Origin: Actinomyces sp. oral taxon 171 str. F0337 | Lineage (GTDB): Bacteria; Actinomycetota; Actinomycetes; Actinomycetales; Actinomycetaceae | Assembly: GCF_005696555.1 (NCBI RefSeq) | Contig: NZ_CP040005.1 | Location: forward strand, 2,542,001 to 2,606,000 | Length of the DNA: 64,000 nucleotides | Direction: 5' to 3' | Part shown: piece by piece, positions 8,691 through 16,929 of the stretch | Layout: every line of letters starts with the position of its first letter | Position numbering within the stretch: the stretch's first letter is position 1 | Made by a program: the position numbers and the translations under genes | The notes under the pieces: generated by a model | The model's input: the letters and a program-made list of their open reading frames with translations, nothing else | Database searches by the model: none | Told to the model about the DNA's origin: nothing

Positions 8691-9757
8691 GAGTTCCGGG
8701 CGACGATGCTCTCCGCTCTCGCCCGGTTCGAGGCACGACGCAAGGCCGAGCGACAAATCAGGTCGAACGAGCGCCGACGCGCCGAGGGCATCCCCACGTC
8801 CGCCTGGAAGGCGTTCGGCTGGACGAGGGACGGCGAGTTGATCGAGGAGGAGGCCGCCGCCGTACGGCGGCCTTCGATGCGTTCCTCGGCGAGCCGTCCC
8901 TGTCGATCCGGCGAATCCGCGAGGACCTGAACAGCGCCGGTCACTTCACCGCGCGTGGGTCGGAGTTCTCCGTCGATGCTGTGCGCTACCTGCTCGCGAA
9001 CCCGCTTTACTGTGGCTACATCAAGCACTACGCGTCGGGCGAGCTGTACCCGGTTCAGGGCGAGGCGTTCCCGCCCATCGTCGGCGAGCAGACGTGGCGG
9101 GCCGCGGTGGCGAAGCTGGAGGACAACGTGCGGAGGTCGGCGAGGCAGGGGAACCAGCCGAAGTATCTCCTGTCCACGATCGGGCTGTGCGGGAAGTGCG
9201 GCGCGACGCTCGTCTCGGGGACGAACAGCCGCAAGCAGCCGACGTACCGCTGCGGCGAGCAGTTCCATCTCACCCGCCAGCGCGAGCCCGTCGATGCGAT
9301 GGTCACCGAGGCGGTGCTCACGCGTCTGTCCTCGGTGGACGTGCACGACCTCGTGATGCCACAGGAGGACGATGGGCCGGATCGCGAGGAGCTGCTGACG
9401 GAGCGGAACGCCCTGGTCGATCGGGTGAAGGAGCTGAGCCCGCTGCTGCGCGACATCCATCAGCCGGTCCTGGAGATAACGGCAGCGATCAACGACGTGA
9501 AGGCCCGTATCGACGAGATCGACGCGGAGCTGCTCGACCGTTCGGTGTCGGCGGCGGCGAAGCTGCTCGCGGACGTCGAGGAGCCGGTCGGCACCGCGGA
9601 GCGCCGCGAGGTGGTCGAGGCGAAGTGGAAGGTGTTGGACGTGGACCGCCGCCGGATGCTCGTGGACGAGCTGGTGACGGTGACCATCGAGCCCATCACG
9701 CCCGGTCACGTGAAATTCGACCCCGACCTGATTCGGATAGAGCCGCGTCGCGACTGA
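8691..9757 (+). pseudogene. Large serine recombinase, N-terminally truncated and frameshifted
   Basis: The catalytic resolvase domain with its nucleophilic Ser is missing. What remains starts at the end of that domain (GEFRATMLSALARFEARRKAERQ), followed by the recombinase domain start (GIPTSAWKAFGWTRDG). A one-base shift near 8865 moves the frame to RTAAFDAFLGEPSLSIRRI, then NPLYCGYIKHY, a zinc-ribbon-like CGKCG...YRC segment, a coiled coil (about 9380-9600) and the end LIRIEPRRD. The 5' truncation coincides with the end of the flanking repeat. In the intact family these enzymes integrate and excise phages and ICEs. Confidence 0.88.
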
Positions 9758-9761
9758 CTCA

Positions 9762-9798
9762 TGAGTCGACTCGTCATTGCAATGGTGAGTCGACTCGT
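9762..9798. repeat. Paired palindromic direct repeat after the recombinase remnant
   Basis: TGAGTCGACTCGT occurs at 9762-9774 and again at 9786-9798, 24 bp apart. Each contains the perfect palindrome GAGTCGACTC. Its position immediately after the recombinase stop codon fits a recombinase or regulator binding site, but no function is proven. The following 140 bp to the next gene hold nothing else recognised. Confidence 0.6.
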
Positions 9799-9938
9799 GG
9801 GAGAATGGTTGCAGACAAGAAGATCCCACCGGGGCCGCGACTTAGAAGCGCGGGGTTCTGCTCCCGGATGAGTAGCCGGTCAAACAGCCCAATTACCGTG
9901 GCGGGGAACCGGAAGATACTCATGTCTGAGGACTTCCG

Positions 9939-10151
9939 ATGTCTGTCGTTATCGACGTTCCCCGCGCATCCGCGCTCGACCGCCCTGGCCTCGATCAGGG
10001 CTCCACTCCTTCTCCGCAGGCAGACGGCCTCGATCCCGTCATCGCCGCCGCTCGTGCTGCTGGTCGTCTGGCCGGTGAACGCCTGGCTCGCACGCCCCTG
10101 ACCCCGCGACAGCGCGCCGCGGTCGCCGCCGTGATGGGCGGTGGTCACTGA
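9939..10151 (+). CDS. Small protein of unknown function in the element
   Basis: 70 aa (MSVVIDVPRASALDR...). No recognised domain; it is Ala/Arg-rich with a predicted C-terminal helix ending PRQRAAVAAVMGGGH. Its stop overlaps the start of the next small gene by one base (TGATG), which together with the GC-rich third positions supports real coding. It is probably an accessory of plasmid maintenance or replication control; this is inferred from position only. Confidence 0.5.
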   Translation: MSVVIDVPRASALDRPGLDQGSTPSPQADGLDPVIAAARAAGRLAGERLARTPLTPRQRAAVAAVMGGGH

Positions 10152-10399
10152 TGAGCGCCAACTCCGCCGCCTTCGACCACGTGAACGGCTTCCGCTGGCG
10201 ACAGGGCGACCCCTCCCTCGCCGAGTCCGAGGCACGTCTCTACGACCTCGGCGTGCTCCGCTCCGTGCTGGAGGAGTCCGTCGAGATCGCCGTCGCCGAC
10301 GCCCGCGCCGATGGGGTGACCTGGGCGAAGATCGGCGACGCCCTCGGCGTCACGCACCAGGCTGTCATCAAGCGCTACGGCCGGGGCGGTGGTCGCTGA
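10151..10399 (+). CDS. Small helix-turn-helix protein of the element
   Basis: 82 aa. The C-terminal half contains DGVTWAKIGDALGVTHQAVIKRYG, a clear helix-turn-helix of the kind seen in small actinobacterial plasmid and phage regulators that recognise DNA through a sigma-like or AsnC-like HTH. The N-terminal half is helical with no cofactor motif. It overlaps the upstream small gene by one base and lies upstream of the candidate origin and rep. A role in rep control is plausible but inferred. Confidence 0.6.
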   Translation: MSANSAAFDHVNGFRWRQGDPSLAESEARLYDLGVLRSVLEESVEIAVADARADGVTWAKIGDALGVTHQAVIKRYGRGGGR

Positions 10400-10750
10400 T
10401 GCGCGCCGACGCACGCAACCTCAGCACCGCTCCCGCCGACCTGACCCCGCCCGGAGGGCCTGGCCTGGCACCCGCCGAAGGCGGGCTGCCCGTCGTCGTG
10501 ATGACGGTCCGCAGCCGTGCTTCGCACTCTAAGAGTTTCGGGAGCCTCATTCGTTCCTACGGGCGCGGCAAGGGCTTGTCGATTGCCGCGTCCTGCAACA
10601 ACGTGCCTGGTCAGCGGTCGGTTCCGCCCGCGCTCCGTCGCGTGGCCTCGTGGGATCATTTTGGGTCTTATTTGGGGGTCAATAGGGGGTCATTTAGGCG
10701 CCGCACTCTCTCTGAGGCCCTCCGCGCTGTCCGCGGCGGGGGTGGTCGCC
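10400..10750. other. Non-coding stretch upstream of rep, candidate replication origin
   Basis: No gene with convincing codon bias. The stretch is locally less GC-rich around 10655-10700 and carries three direct GGGTC repeats (10663-10667, 10676-10680, 10687-10691), embedded in TTTGGGTC, TTTGGGGGTC and ATAGGGGGTCA. Such short iterated motifs just upstream of a Rep gene are where a double-strand origin or Rep-binding site would be expected. No nick-site consensus could be assigned. Confidence 0.45.
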
Positions 10751-12163
10751 GTGGCTAAGCAGGAGAACAACCCGACGAGCATCGGGCTCACGCAGTACCT
10801 CGATCCGTCTTACTGGACCTGGGCTGCCGAGGACCCGAACGGGGCCGCGCTGCTCCAGCAGGGAGCCGAGGCGATCCTCGCCTACGTGGTGCAGCGGCTC
10901 GAGGCCACCGGCTGCGAGGTCGTCGAGGCCTACGGCATCGTGCATGACAAGGACGAGCGCGAGGTCTGGAGCGACACGGAGAAGGCTCTGGTGATCGAGC
11001 CGAAGCCCGATCACCTGCACGCGGTCATCAAGTTCGCCAGCCGTGCGAAGAGCGCACCGCTGGATCGGCTCGCGTTCGGCATCGGCGTCGAGCCCCAGTA
11101 CGTCGAGAAGCCGGGCCGCGGGCGGTACGCCTACGACAACATGCTGTCGTATCTGACGCACGTGAAGTACGCGGACAAGCACCAATACGCGCCTTCGGAG
11201 GTCGCTACGGTGCGTGGGCCTGACTACCTCGGGATCGACGCCCAGCGTCGGGAGACCTGGCTCAAGGGGCGCGCGCACGTGAAGAAGAAGGTCGTCGCCG
11301 AGAACTTCGAGGACATGCGCGAGCGCGTGCTCCAGGGCGAGTTCACGCGGGATCAGATCATGCTCACGGACGAGCTGTTCGACATCTACTCGCGGCATCA
11401 GCGGGAGATCGACGACGCGCTGTCGGCCTACGGCCAGCGCCGCGCATACCGGGCGGCGGCGAAGCTCCGCGCCGGTGAGTTCTCGACGCACGTGGTGTTC
11501 GTCCATGGGGATGCCGGGATCGGCAAGACCCGGTTCGCCACGGACTTCATCACCGAGGCGATCAACGCGGCGAACGCGCACGGCGAGCGGTGGCAGGTCT
11601 ACCGGGCCGCGACGGGGAACCCGCTTGATGACTGGCGAGGCGAGGAGGTGCTGCTGCTGGACGATCTGCGGGCCTCGGCGATGGATGCGAACGACTGGCT
11701 GCTGCTGCTTGATCCGTACAACGCCTCGCCTGCGAAGGCTCGGTACAAGAACAAGGGCGAGGTGGCCCCGCGCCTTATCGTCATCACGGCGACGATCGAG
11801 CCTGTCGAGTTCTTCTACTACGCCCGCCAGAAGGGCAACGTGGACGAGGCGTTGGACCAGTTCATCCGCCGCTTGGCCTCGGTCGTGAAGGTCTATCGTG
11901 CCGACGACATCAATCGTTACCTCGTGCAGCACATTGGGAAGATCGAGCCCTACGAGTGGCACCAGTGCAGCATCCCGACCGCCGCACACACGCCCGGCAT
12001 GTACGGCAACGCGTATCACCAGAACGTCGGGTCGCGGGAGCTGACCTACGGTCCGGAGACCTCGGCGGAACATGACGCTGAGGGCGCGGTTGCTGAGCTG
12101 CTGGGCGGGCTCGCGGTGCGGAGCCCTGACGTGCCGCTGGCGCTGATCGGAGGTGCCGCATGA
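10751..12163 (+). CDS. rep: Plasmid replication initiator: HUH endonuclease plus SF3 helicase
   Basis: About 470 aa. The N-terminal part has the HUH metal motif in PDHLHAVIKF (His88, His90) and downstream Tyr candidates in RYAYDNMLSYLTHVKY, the layout of rolling-circle initiators that nick the origin. Residues 248-400 form a superfamily-3 helicase: Walker A GDAGIGKT (253-260), Walker B LLLDDL, and a sensor region RLIVITATIEP. Start choice is uncertain: GTG at 10751 (VAKQENN) follows a GGCGGGGG stretch at suitable distance, with GTG at 10742 as alternative. The stop overlaps mobC by ATGA. Covalent HUH-helicase fusions are known from Gram-positive plasmids and CRESS-like elements. Confidence 0.82.
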   Translation: MAKQENNPTSIGLTQYLDPSYWTWAAEDPNGAALLQQGAEAILAYVVQRLEATGCEVVEAYGIVHDKDEREVWSDTEKALVIEPKPDHLHAVIKFASRAKSAPLDRLAFGIGVEPQYVEKPGRGRYAYDNMLSYLTHVKYADKHQYAPSEVATVRGPDYLGIDAQRRETWLKGRAHVKKKVVAENFEDMRERVLQGEFTRDQIMLTDELFDIYSRHQREIDDALSAYGQRRAYRAAAKLRAGEFSTHVVFVHGDAGIGKTRFATDFITEAINAANAHGERWQVYRAATGNPLDDWRGEEVLLLDDLRASAMDANDWLLLLDPYNASPAKARYKNKGEVAPRLIVITATIEPVEFFYYARQKGNVDEALDQFIRRLASVVKVYRADDINRYLVQHIGKIEPYEWHQCSIPTAAHTPGMYGNAYHQNVGSRELTYGPETSAEHDAEGAVAELLGGLAVRSPDVPLALIGGAA

Positions 12164-12750
12164 GCACCGAACGCGATGCGCTCTTCCAGGGGGTCGAGGG
12201 GGCCGGAGGCCCCTCGCAAGCAGCCGGGGAGGACATGAGCGCCAGCGAAATGTCCGACACGGCTACTGCTTGCCACTCTGGCGTACAGGTGGAGCAGCAG
12301 ACCGACTCCCAGGTGAACACCGGTCGGGCTGATGCGGAGGCTGTGCGTCAGAGTCACGGCGGCGCGAAGCGTCGTCGTGGGGGCCGCGCGAAGCTCGATA
12401 CCGACTTCGGAGAGGAGACGCTCGCGGCGCTTCGCACTCGTGCGAAGCGGCTCGGGCTGGCTCCGAGCACGTGGGTGCGGACCGTCGTCCGGGATGCCCT
12501 CCACGCCTCTCGGAGCGAGGAGTTGGACGCCGCCGTGGCCGCGCACCTGCTCGGGGTCGAGGCGCGGGTGCAGGCGTCGGCGGATGCTCGCGAGCTGGCC
12601 GCGCAGATTCGCCCGCTGGCGATCAACGTCAACGACCTCGACCGCCGGGCGCGGGCTGGTGAGTCAGTGGCGCTGTCGGCGGAGGTGCCCGAGCTGATCG
12701 AGTTGCTGCGCGAGGTCCGCGCCCTGCTCGGGGATCGGGCGGCCTCATGA
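12160..12750 (+). CDS. MobC-like mobilization accessory protein
   Basis: 196 aa. The first 80 residues are polar and disordered, ending in a basic stretch (AKRRRGGRAK). Residues 85-120 look like a ribbon-helix-helix segment (RAKRLGLAPSTWVRTVVRDAL), and the C-terminus has the MobC signature-like helix LAAQIRPLAINVNDLDRRARAGE. MobC proteins help the relaxase bind and melt oriT. The ATG overlaps the rep stop (ATGA) and its own stop overlaps the relaxase start the same way, consistent with one operon. Confidence 0.75.
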   Translation: MSTERDALFQGVEGAGGPSQAAGEDMSASEMSDTATACHSGVQVEQQTDSQVNTGRADAEAVRQSHGGAKRRRGGRAKLDTDFGEETLAALRTRAKRLGLAPSTWVRTVVRDALHASRSEELDAAVAAHLLGVEARVQASADARELAAQIRPLAINVNDLDRRARAGESVALSAEVPELIELLREVRALLGDRAAS

Positions 12751-14033
12751 GCACCACGCACTACAGCCCGAGCGCCAGCGCCGCCGACACGGAGCGCTAT
12801 ATCCGTGGCAAGGAGGACGAGCGGGGCATCGCGATCACGTGCGATGTGCCGGGAGGCCCCGGCGCGTTCTCGGCGCGCGCTCGGTCGCTCACGCAGAACA
12901 CGACGCGCGAGGTCGAGGCGGTGCATTACCGCCAGTCGTTCAGCGACGAGGAGTTCGACCCGAAGAGTCCGGAGGACGTGCAGCGGGTGAACGATCTCGG
13001 TTATCAGCTCGCGAAGAAGATGCACCCGGATTCCGACTGCCTCGTAGTCAGTCATGTGGATGGGCGGGGCAAGAAGCCGCACAACCACATCTTGGTCATC
13101 AACCACAACAACCGGACGGGGAAGGCGCTCTCGGACTATCGCACGTTCCACGACCGCAAGGCCGGGAATCAGCGGGGCGTCCAGTCGGCGAACGACCAGC
13201 TGATGCGAGAACACGGGCTCTCGGTCGTGAAGCGGCTGGAGCACGCACCGAAGGACTGGGAGCTGCGCCGCGAGGACTTCGCCGAGGGATCGCTCGACCG
13301 CGAGATGGGCGACCGGATGAGCGCGGCGCTGGCCGATCCCCGGGCGGTGGACAAGGCCGGTCTGGTCTCGGTGATCGAGGAGCAGAACCAGCGGCTCGGC
13401 GATGACGGGGAGCGGGTGCCGCGGATGCGGTTGCACAGCCCCGTCAGCAAGAAGGGCAAGCGCGCCGGGCAAGAGACCTGGACGCTCTACATCGAGGATC
13501 GCCGCGGCGAGTCCGGCCGCGCCGAGCGCCGCAAGCGCGCGAGCGCCCTCTCGGCGGACTTCACCCCGGAGGGCGCGCAGGCGTTCTTCGACTACCACCA
13601 GCAGCAGAAGGAGAAGGAACATGAGCGCAGCGCTCGACAGGCTGAAGCAGCAGAACGAGCCCGAGCAGTCGCAGCAGCAGCTCGGCAGTCCGGAGACGAT
13701 GGAGCTGTTGACCTCGATCCTCGCCGCCGTCGAGGCGCAGAACACGAGGATCGCCACGCTGACCGAACAGCAGAAGAAGCTCGCGGGGTTCGTGAAGGTC
13801 ATGGACGAGGAGACGACGAGGCGGCTGGAGCGGATCACGGCCCCGGCGTCGACCTCCTCGCCCTCCAGCGACGTGTCCGCGAGGATCGCGAGTATCGAGA
13901 GCAGGCAGAACGAGATCGCGAGCACGCTCGGCGAGTTCGCGCAGAGTCTCAACGGCGAGAGCTTGAACGCCGCGTCGCGGAGCTTGGTCGCGGAGGCGCA
14001 GAAGAATCGCGCGGCTACGGCCTCGGCGATTGA
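12747..14033 (+). CDS. Relaxase (MobA/VirD2-like)
   Basis: 428 aa as an open frame. The DNA-nicking relaxase domain occupies the first 200 residues: HYRQSFSDEEF, then the metal motif HNHILVINHNNRTGK (His-x-His, motif III), then DRKAGNQRGVQSANDQLMREHGLSV, which is typical of plasmid mobilization relaxases. The N-terminal active-site Tyr is probably in ERYIRGK. From base 13621 on, a second gene overlaps in another frame. There the third-position GC bias belongs to that gene rather than to the relaxase frame, so the last 137 codons may be a run-on tail and the functional protein may effectively end near residue 290. Confidence 0.82.
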   Translation: MSTTHYSPSASAADTERYIRGKEDERGIAITCDVPGGPGAFSARARSLTQNTTREVEAVHYRQSFSDEEFDPKSPEDVQRVNDLGYQLAKKMHPDSDCLVVSHVDGRGKKPHNHILVINHNNRTGKALSDYRTFHDRKAGNQRGVQSANDQLMREHGLSVVKRLEHAPKDWELRREDFAEGSLDREMGDRMSAALADPRAVDKAGLVSVIEEQNQRLGDDGERVPRMRLHSPVSKKGKRAGQETWTLYIEDRRGESGRAERRKRASALSADFTPEGAQAFFDYHQQQKEKEHERSARQAEAAERARAVAAAARQSGDDGAVDLDPRRRRGAEHEDRHADRTAEEARGVREGHGRGDDEAAGADHGPGVDLLALQRRVREDREYREQAERDREHARRVRAESQRRELERRVAELGRGGAEESRGYGLGD

Positions 14034-14526
14034 GGGTCTGAAGGCGCAGGTCACAGCGAACCAGAAGCTCGTGAGCCAGGTCGGCGGCGCGGTCCAGCGG
14101 ATCGAGAAGCGCACCGAGGAACGGGTCGAGAAGGCTGTCGAGCAGGTCGCCGGGGAGGCTTCGGCCACGATGACCGCGAGCCTCGACGCCTCGAACGCGC
14201 GGGCGGAGCGGATCATCGCCGCGACGGCGAAGCTGGAGGCGCGACAGCTCTGGTCCGCCGCCGCCGCGATGTGCCTCGTTCTCCTGCCGGTGGCCGTGGT
14301 CGTCGCCGGTCTCTGGATGGGCATCGCCGGGCTCATCACGGGTGTTCAGTGGGCGCTGGACGTGGACGGGAGCGTGTGGCTCGGCATCGGCCGGTGGCTC
14401 GTGGTCGGCGCTGGCCTCGCCGGGGCCGGCTACGGGCTCTTCGCGTCCGTCCGCTGGGTTGCGGGTCTCGTGGAGACCTGGAAGGGCCGCGGGATGCCGA
14501 AGTGGCCCCGCTGGCGCAAGAGGTGA
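13621..14526 (+). CDS. MobB-like coiled-coil membrane protein overlapping the relaxase gene
   Basis: 301 aa. The N-terminal two-thirds form a long coiled coil (many heptads between residues 25 and 210, e.g. QQKKLAGFVKVMDEETTRRLERI). Two or three membrane helices follow (LWSAAAAMCLVLLPVAVVVAG; WLVVGAGLAGAGYGLFASV) with a basic tail ending KWPRWRKR. An AAGGAGAAGGAAC ribosome site precedes the ATG. The first 413 nt lie inside the relaxase frame, as mbeB/mbeD lie inside mbeA of ColE1. It probably stabilises the relaxosome at the membrane; inferred from layout and topology. Confidence 0.75.
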   Translation: MSAALDRLKQQNEPEQSQQQLGSPETMELLTSILAAVEAQNTRIATLTEQQKKLAGFVKVMDEETTRRLERITAPASTSSPSSDVSARIASIESRQNEIASTLGEFAQSLNGESLNAASRSLVAEAQKNRAATASAIEGLKAQVTANQKLVSQVGGAVQRIEKRTEERVEKAVEQVAGEASATMTASLDASNARAERIIAATAKLEARQLWSAAAAMCLVLLPVAVVVAGLWMGIAGLITGVQWALDVDGSVWLGIGRWLVVGAGLAGAGYGLFASVRWVAGLVETWKGRGMPKWPRWRKR

Positions 14527-14577
14527 TCACGCCTCACGAGGGCAAGCGCGCGCAGCGCGTGCGGCAGCCGCGACAAC

Positions 14578-14607
14578 TGGACATTAGGTCAGCGGTTGCT
14601 GTATAGT
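14578..14607 (+). promoter_or_regulatory. cmtR promoter, apparently leaderless
   Basis: TGGACA (14578-14583) and TATAGT (14602-14607) are separated by 18 bp. The -10 hexamer ends 7 nt before the cmtR ATG, so transcription should begin at or next to the start codon. A CmtR operator would be expected to overlap this promoter; no clear dyad was found. Confidence 0.7.
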
Positions 14608-14614
14608 TCAGTGC

Positions 14615-14983
14615 ATGCTGACCATTGCTTCGCGTCTTGACGTCATGAACCGGCTCGGCCGGGCCATGGCCGACCCGACGCGCTCCCGCATCCTGATGTC
14701 CCTGCTCGACAGCCCGAGCCACCCCGCGGTGCTCTCGCGCGAGCTGGGGCTGACCCGCTCGAACGTGTCCAACCACCTGACCTGCCTGCGCGACTGCGGG
14801 ATCGTGGTCGCCGAGCCCGAGGGCCGCCAGACTCGCTACGAGATCGCCGACCCGCACCTGGCCGCGGCGCTGACGGCACTGGTCGATGTGACCCTCGCCG
14901 TAGACGAGAGCGCGCCGTGCATCGACCCGGCCTGCTCGGTGCCGGGCTGCTGCGCCGCGAGCAGTTCGGGGGACGCCTCGTGA
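14615..14983 (+). CDS. cmtR: ArsR-family cadmium/lead sensor CmtR
   Basis: 122 aa. It aligns by eye with Mycobacterium tuberculosis CmtR across RLGRAMADPTRSRIL, the recognition region LGLTRSNVSNHLTCLRDCGIVV and EGRQTRYEIADPHL. The three metal-binding cysteines of CmtR are all present at the same numbers: Cys57 and Cys61 in the HTH region and Cys102 near the C-terminus. Extra cysteines follow at 107, 112 and 113. The protein should repress the operon and release DNA on binding Cd(II) or Pb(II). Its TGA overlaps the GTG of the ATPase gene, so the two are translationally coupled. Confidence 0.92.
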   Translation: MLTIASRLDVMNRLGRAMADPTRSRILMSLLDSPSHPAVLSRELGLTRSNVSNHLTCLRDCGIVVAEPEGRQTRYEIADPHLAAALTALVDVTLAVDESAPCIDPACSVPGCCAASSSGDAS

Positions 14984-16884
14984 GCGCCGCCTGCGGCTGC
15001 GACGAGCCGACGACCAGCCCCGCGGACGAGGCAGAGGAGGCAGAGCGCCCGTGGTGGCGTGATCCCGGCCTGGTCGTGCCGATCCTCTCCGGCGTCGCGT
15101 TCGGCACCGGCCTGGCGCTGGAGTGGTCGGGGCTGCACATCGCGGCGCTGGTCGCGTTCTGGGCGGGCCTGCTGCTGGGCGCGTACACGTTCGTGCCCGG
15201 TGCGATCCGGAATCTCGTTGTGAAGCGCAAGCTCGGGATCGCGCTGCTGATGACGATCAGCGCCGTGGGCGCGGTGATCCTCGGCTACGTCGAGGAGGCG
15301 GCCGCGCTGGCGTTCCTCTACTCGATCGCCGAGGCCCTGGAGGACAAGGCGATGGACCGCGCCCGCGGCGGGCTGCGCGCGCTGCTGAAGCTCGTGCCGG
15401 AGACCGCGACCGTGCTGCGCGACGGGACCTCCGCCTCGGTCCCGGCCAGGGAGATCGCCGTCGGCGACGTGCTGCTGGTCCGCCCTGGCGAGCGGGTCGC
15501 GACCGATGGGCTGGTCCGCTCGGGCCGGTCGAGCCTGGACACTTCGGCGATCACCGGTGAATCGATCCCGGTCGAGGTCGCGCCCGGAGAAGCGGTGTCG
15601 GCGGGCGCGATCAACAGCGCCGGCGTGCTGGAGGTCGAGGCGACCGCCGCGGGCACCGACAACTCGCTGACCACGATCGTGGAGCTGGTAGAGCAGGCCC
15701 AGGCCGAGAAGGGCGACCGAGCCCGGATCGCTGACCGGATCGCCCGCCCGCTGGTGCCCGGCGTGATGGTCCTCGCCGTCCTCGTCGGCGTGCTCGGGTC
15801 CCTGCTCGGCGACCCGGAGACCTGGATCACCCGCGCCCTGGTCGTCCTCGTCGCGGCCAGCCCCTGCGCGCTGGCGATCGCGGTGCCCGTCACCGTGGTC
15901 TCCGCGATCGGCGCGGCGACCAAGTTCGGCGTCGTCATCAAGAGCGGGGCCGCCTTCGAGCGCCTCGGCGGCATCCGGCACCTGGCCGTGGACAAGACCG
16001 GCACTCTGACCCGCAACCGGCCCGAGGTAACCGCCATCGTCGCCGCCCATGGGTTCGACGATGCGCAGGTGCTTGCTTGGGCTGCCGCCGTGGAGCAGCA
16101 CTCGACGCACCCACTCGCCGCCGCCATCGCCGCCGCGGGCCGGGGAACCCCCGCCGCGCAGGACGTGGCCGAGGAGGCCGGGCACGGCATCGGTGGCCTG
16201 GTCGACGGCCGCAGGGTGGCGGTGGGCAGTCCGCGCTGGATCGACGCCGGTCCGCTCAAGGCCCGGGTCGAGGACCTGGAGGCCGAGGGGCAGACCTGCG
16301 TGCTCGTCACCGTCGACGGCTTCCTGGCCGGGGCGATCGGCGTCCGCGACGAGCTGCGCCCCGAGGTCCCCGAGGTCGTGCGGAGCCTGCGCGACCAGGG
16401 CGTCGAGGTGAGCATGCTCACCGGCGACAACTCCCGCACCGCTGCTGCGCTGGCGAAGCTGGCCGGGATCGGCGACGTGCACGCCGAGCTGCGTCCCGAG
16501 GACAAGGCTCGCATCGTCGCCGGGTTCTCGGAGACGTCGCCGACCGCGATGATCGGCGACGGCATCAACGACGCGCCCGCCCTGGCCGGGGCGACCGTGG
16601 GCATCGCGATGGGCGCGACCGGCTCCGACGCCGCGATCGAGTCCGCCGACGTCGCCTTCACCGGCCACGACCTCGGCCTCATCCCGCAGGCTCTGCGCCA
16701 CGCCCGCCGCGGCGGCAGGATCATCAACCAGAACATCGTGCTGTCCTTGGCGATCATCACTGTGCTGCTGCCGCTGGCGATCACCGGCGTGCTCGGCCTG
16801 GCAGCGGTCGTCCTCGTGCACGAGGTCGCCGAAGTCGTCGTCATCGCCAACGGACTGCGGGCTGCGCGTGCCCGCAAGCAATAG
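14980..16884 (+). CDS. Heavy-metal P1B-type ATPase (Cd/Zn/Pb efflux)
   Basis: 634 aa from GTG 14980, which overlaps the cmtR stop as GTGA. There is no N-terminal HMA domain, only a short CGCD cysteine motif at residues 5-8. Catalytic landmarks are TGES (192-195), the transmembrane metal motif SPCAL (294-298), the phosphorylated Asp in DKTGTL (338-343), the HP helix STHPLAAAI and GDGINDAP. The SPC motif and CmtR partner point to export of Cd, Pb or Zn across the cell membrane. The last residues reach to 36 bp before the flanking repeat, so the ATPase is intact and is the outermost cargo. Confidence 0.9.
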   Translation: MSAACGCDEPTTSPADEAEEAERPWWRDPGLVVPILSGVAFGTGLALEWSGLHIAALVAFWAGLLLGAYTFVPGAIRNLVVKRKLGIALLMTISAVGAVILGYVEEAAALAFLYSIAEALEDKAMDRARGGLRALLKLVPETATVLRDGTSASVPAREIAVGDVLLVRPGERVATDGLVRSGRSSLDTSAITGESIPVEVAPGEAVSAGAINSAGVLEVEATAAGTDNSLTTIVELVEQAQAEKGDRARIADRIARPLVPGVMVLAVLVGVLGSLLGDPETWITRALVVLVAASPCALAIAVPVTVVSAIGAATKFGVVIKSGAAFERLGGIRHLAVDKTGTLTRNRPEVTAIVAAHGFDDAQVLAWAAAVEQHSTHPLAAAIAAAGRGTPAAQDVAEEAGHGIGGLVDGRRVAVGSPRWIDAGPLKARVEDLEAEGQTCVLVTVDGFLAGAIGVRDELRPEVPEVVRSLRDQGVEVSMLTGDNSRTAAALAKLAGIGDVHAELRPEDKARIVAGFSETSPTAMIGDGINDAPALAGATVGIAMGATGSDAAIESADVAFTGHDLGLIPQALRHARRGGRIINQNIVLSLAIITVLLPLAITGVLGLAAVVLVHEVAEVVVIANGLRAARARKQ

Positions 16885-16909
16885 GTGTTCCGTCCAACGC
16901 CATAACTCA

Positions 16910-16929
16910 GACATGCGCTAGCGCATGTC
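16910..16929. repeat. 20-bp perfect palindrome at the right element junction
   Basis: GACATGCGCTAGCGCATGTC is fully self-complementary. The right half belongs to the flanking repeat (the LLM sequence also present at 8171), while the left half is element DNA absent from the left copy. The palindrome therefore exists only because of the junction. It also supplies the TAG stop that ends the truncated LLM frame. Confidence 0.8.

Larger units (their letters stand above)
8691..16919 (+). mobile_element. Integrated mobilizable plasmid-like element with metal-resistance cargo
   Basis: Bounded on both sides by copies of the LLM/ICMT junction. It contains, in order, a broken large serine recombinase, palindromic repeats, two small proteins, a candidate replication origin, a rolling-circle Rep with helicase, MobC-like and relaxase genes, a MobB-like membrane protein and a CmtR/P-type ATPase pair. 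All genes read on the plus strand, and several overlap by ATGA or GTGA. Replication plus mobilization genes but no conjugation machinery indicates a mobilizable rather than self-transmissible element. The truncated recombinase suggests it can no longer excise by that route. Confidence 0.85.

Noticed and set aside
12354..14339. 661-aa minus-strand open frame
   Set aside because: Crosses mobC, relaxase and mobB-like genes on the opposite strand; low-complexity shadow.
14836..16914. 692-aa minus-strand open frame
   Set aside because: Shadow of the P-type ATPase gene; no recognisable motif.
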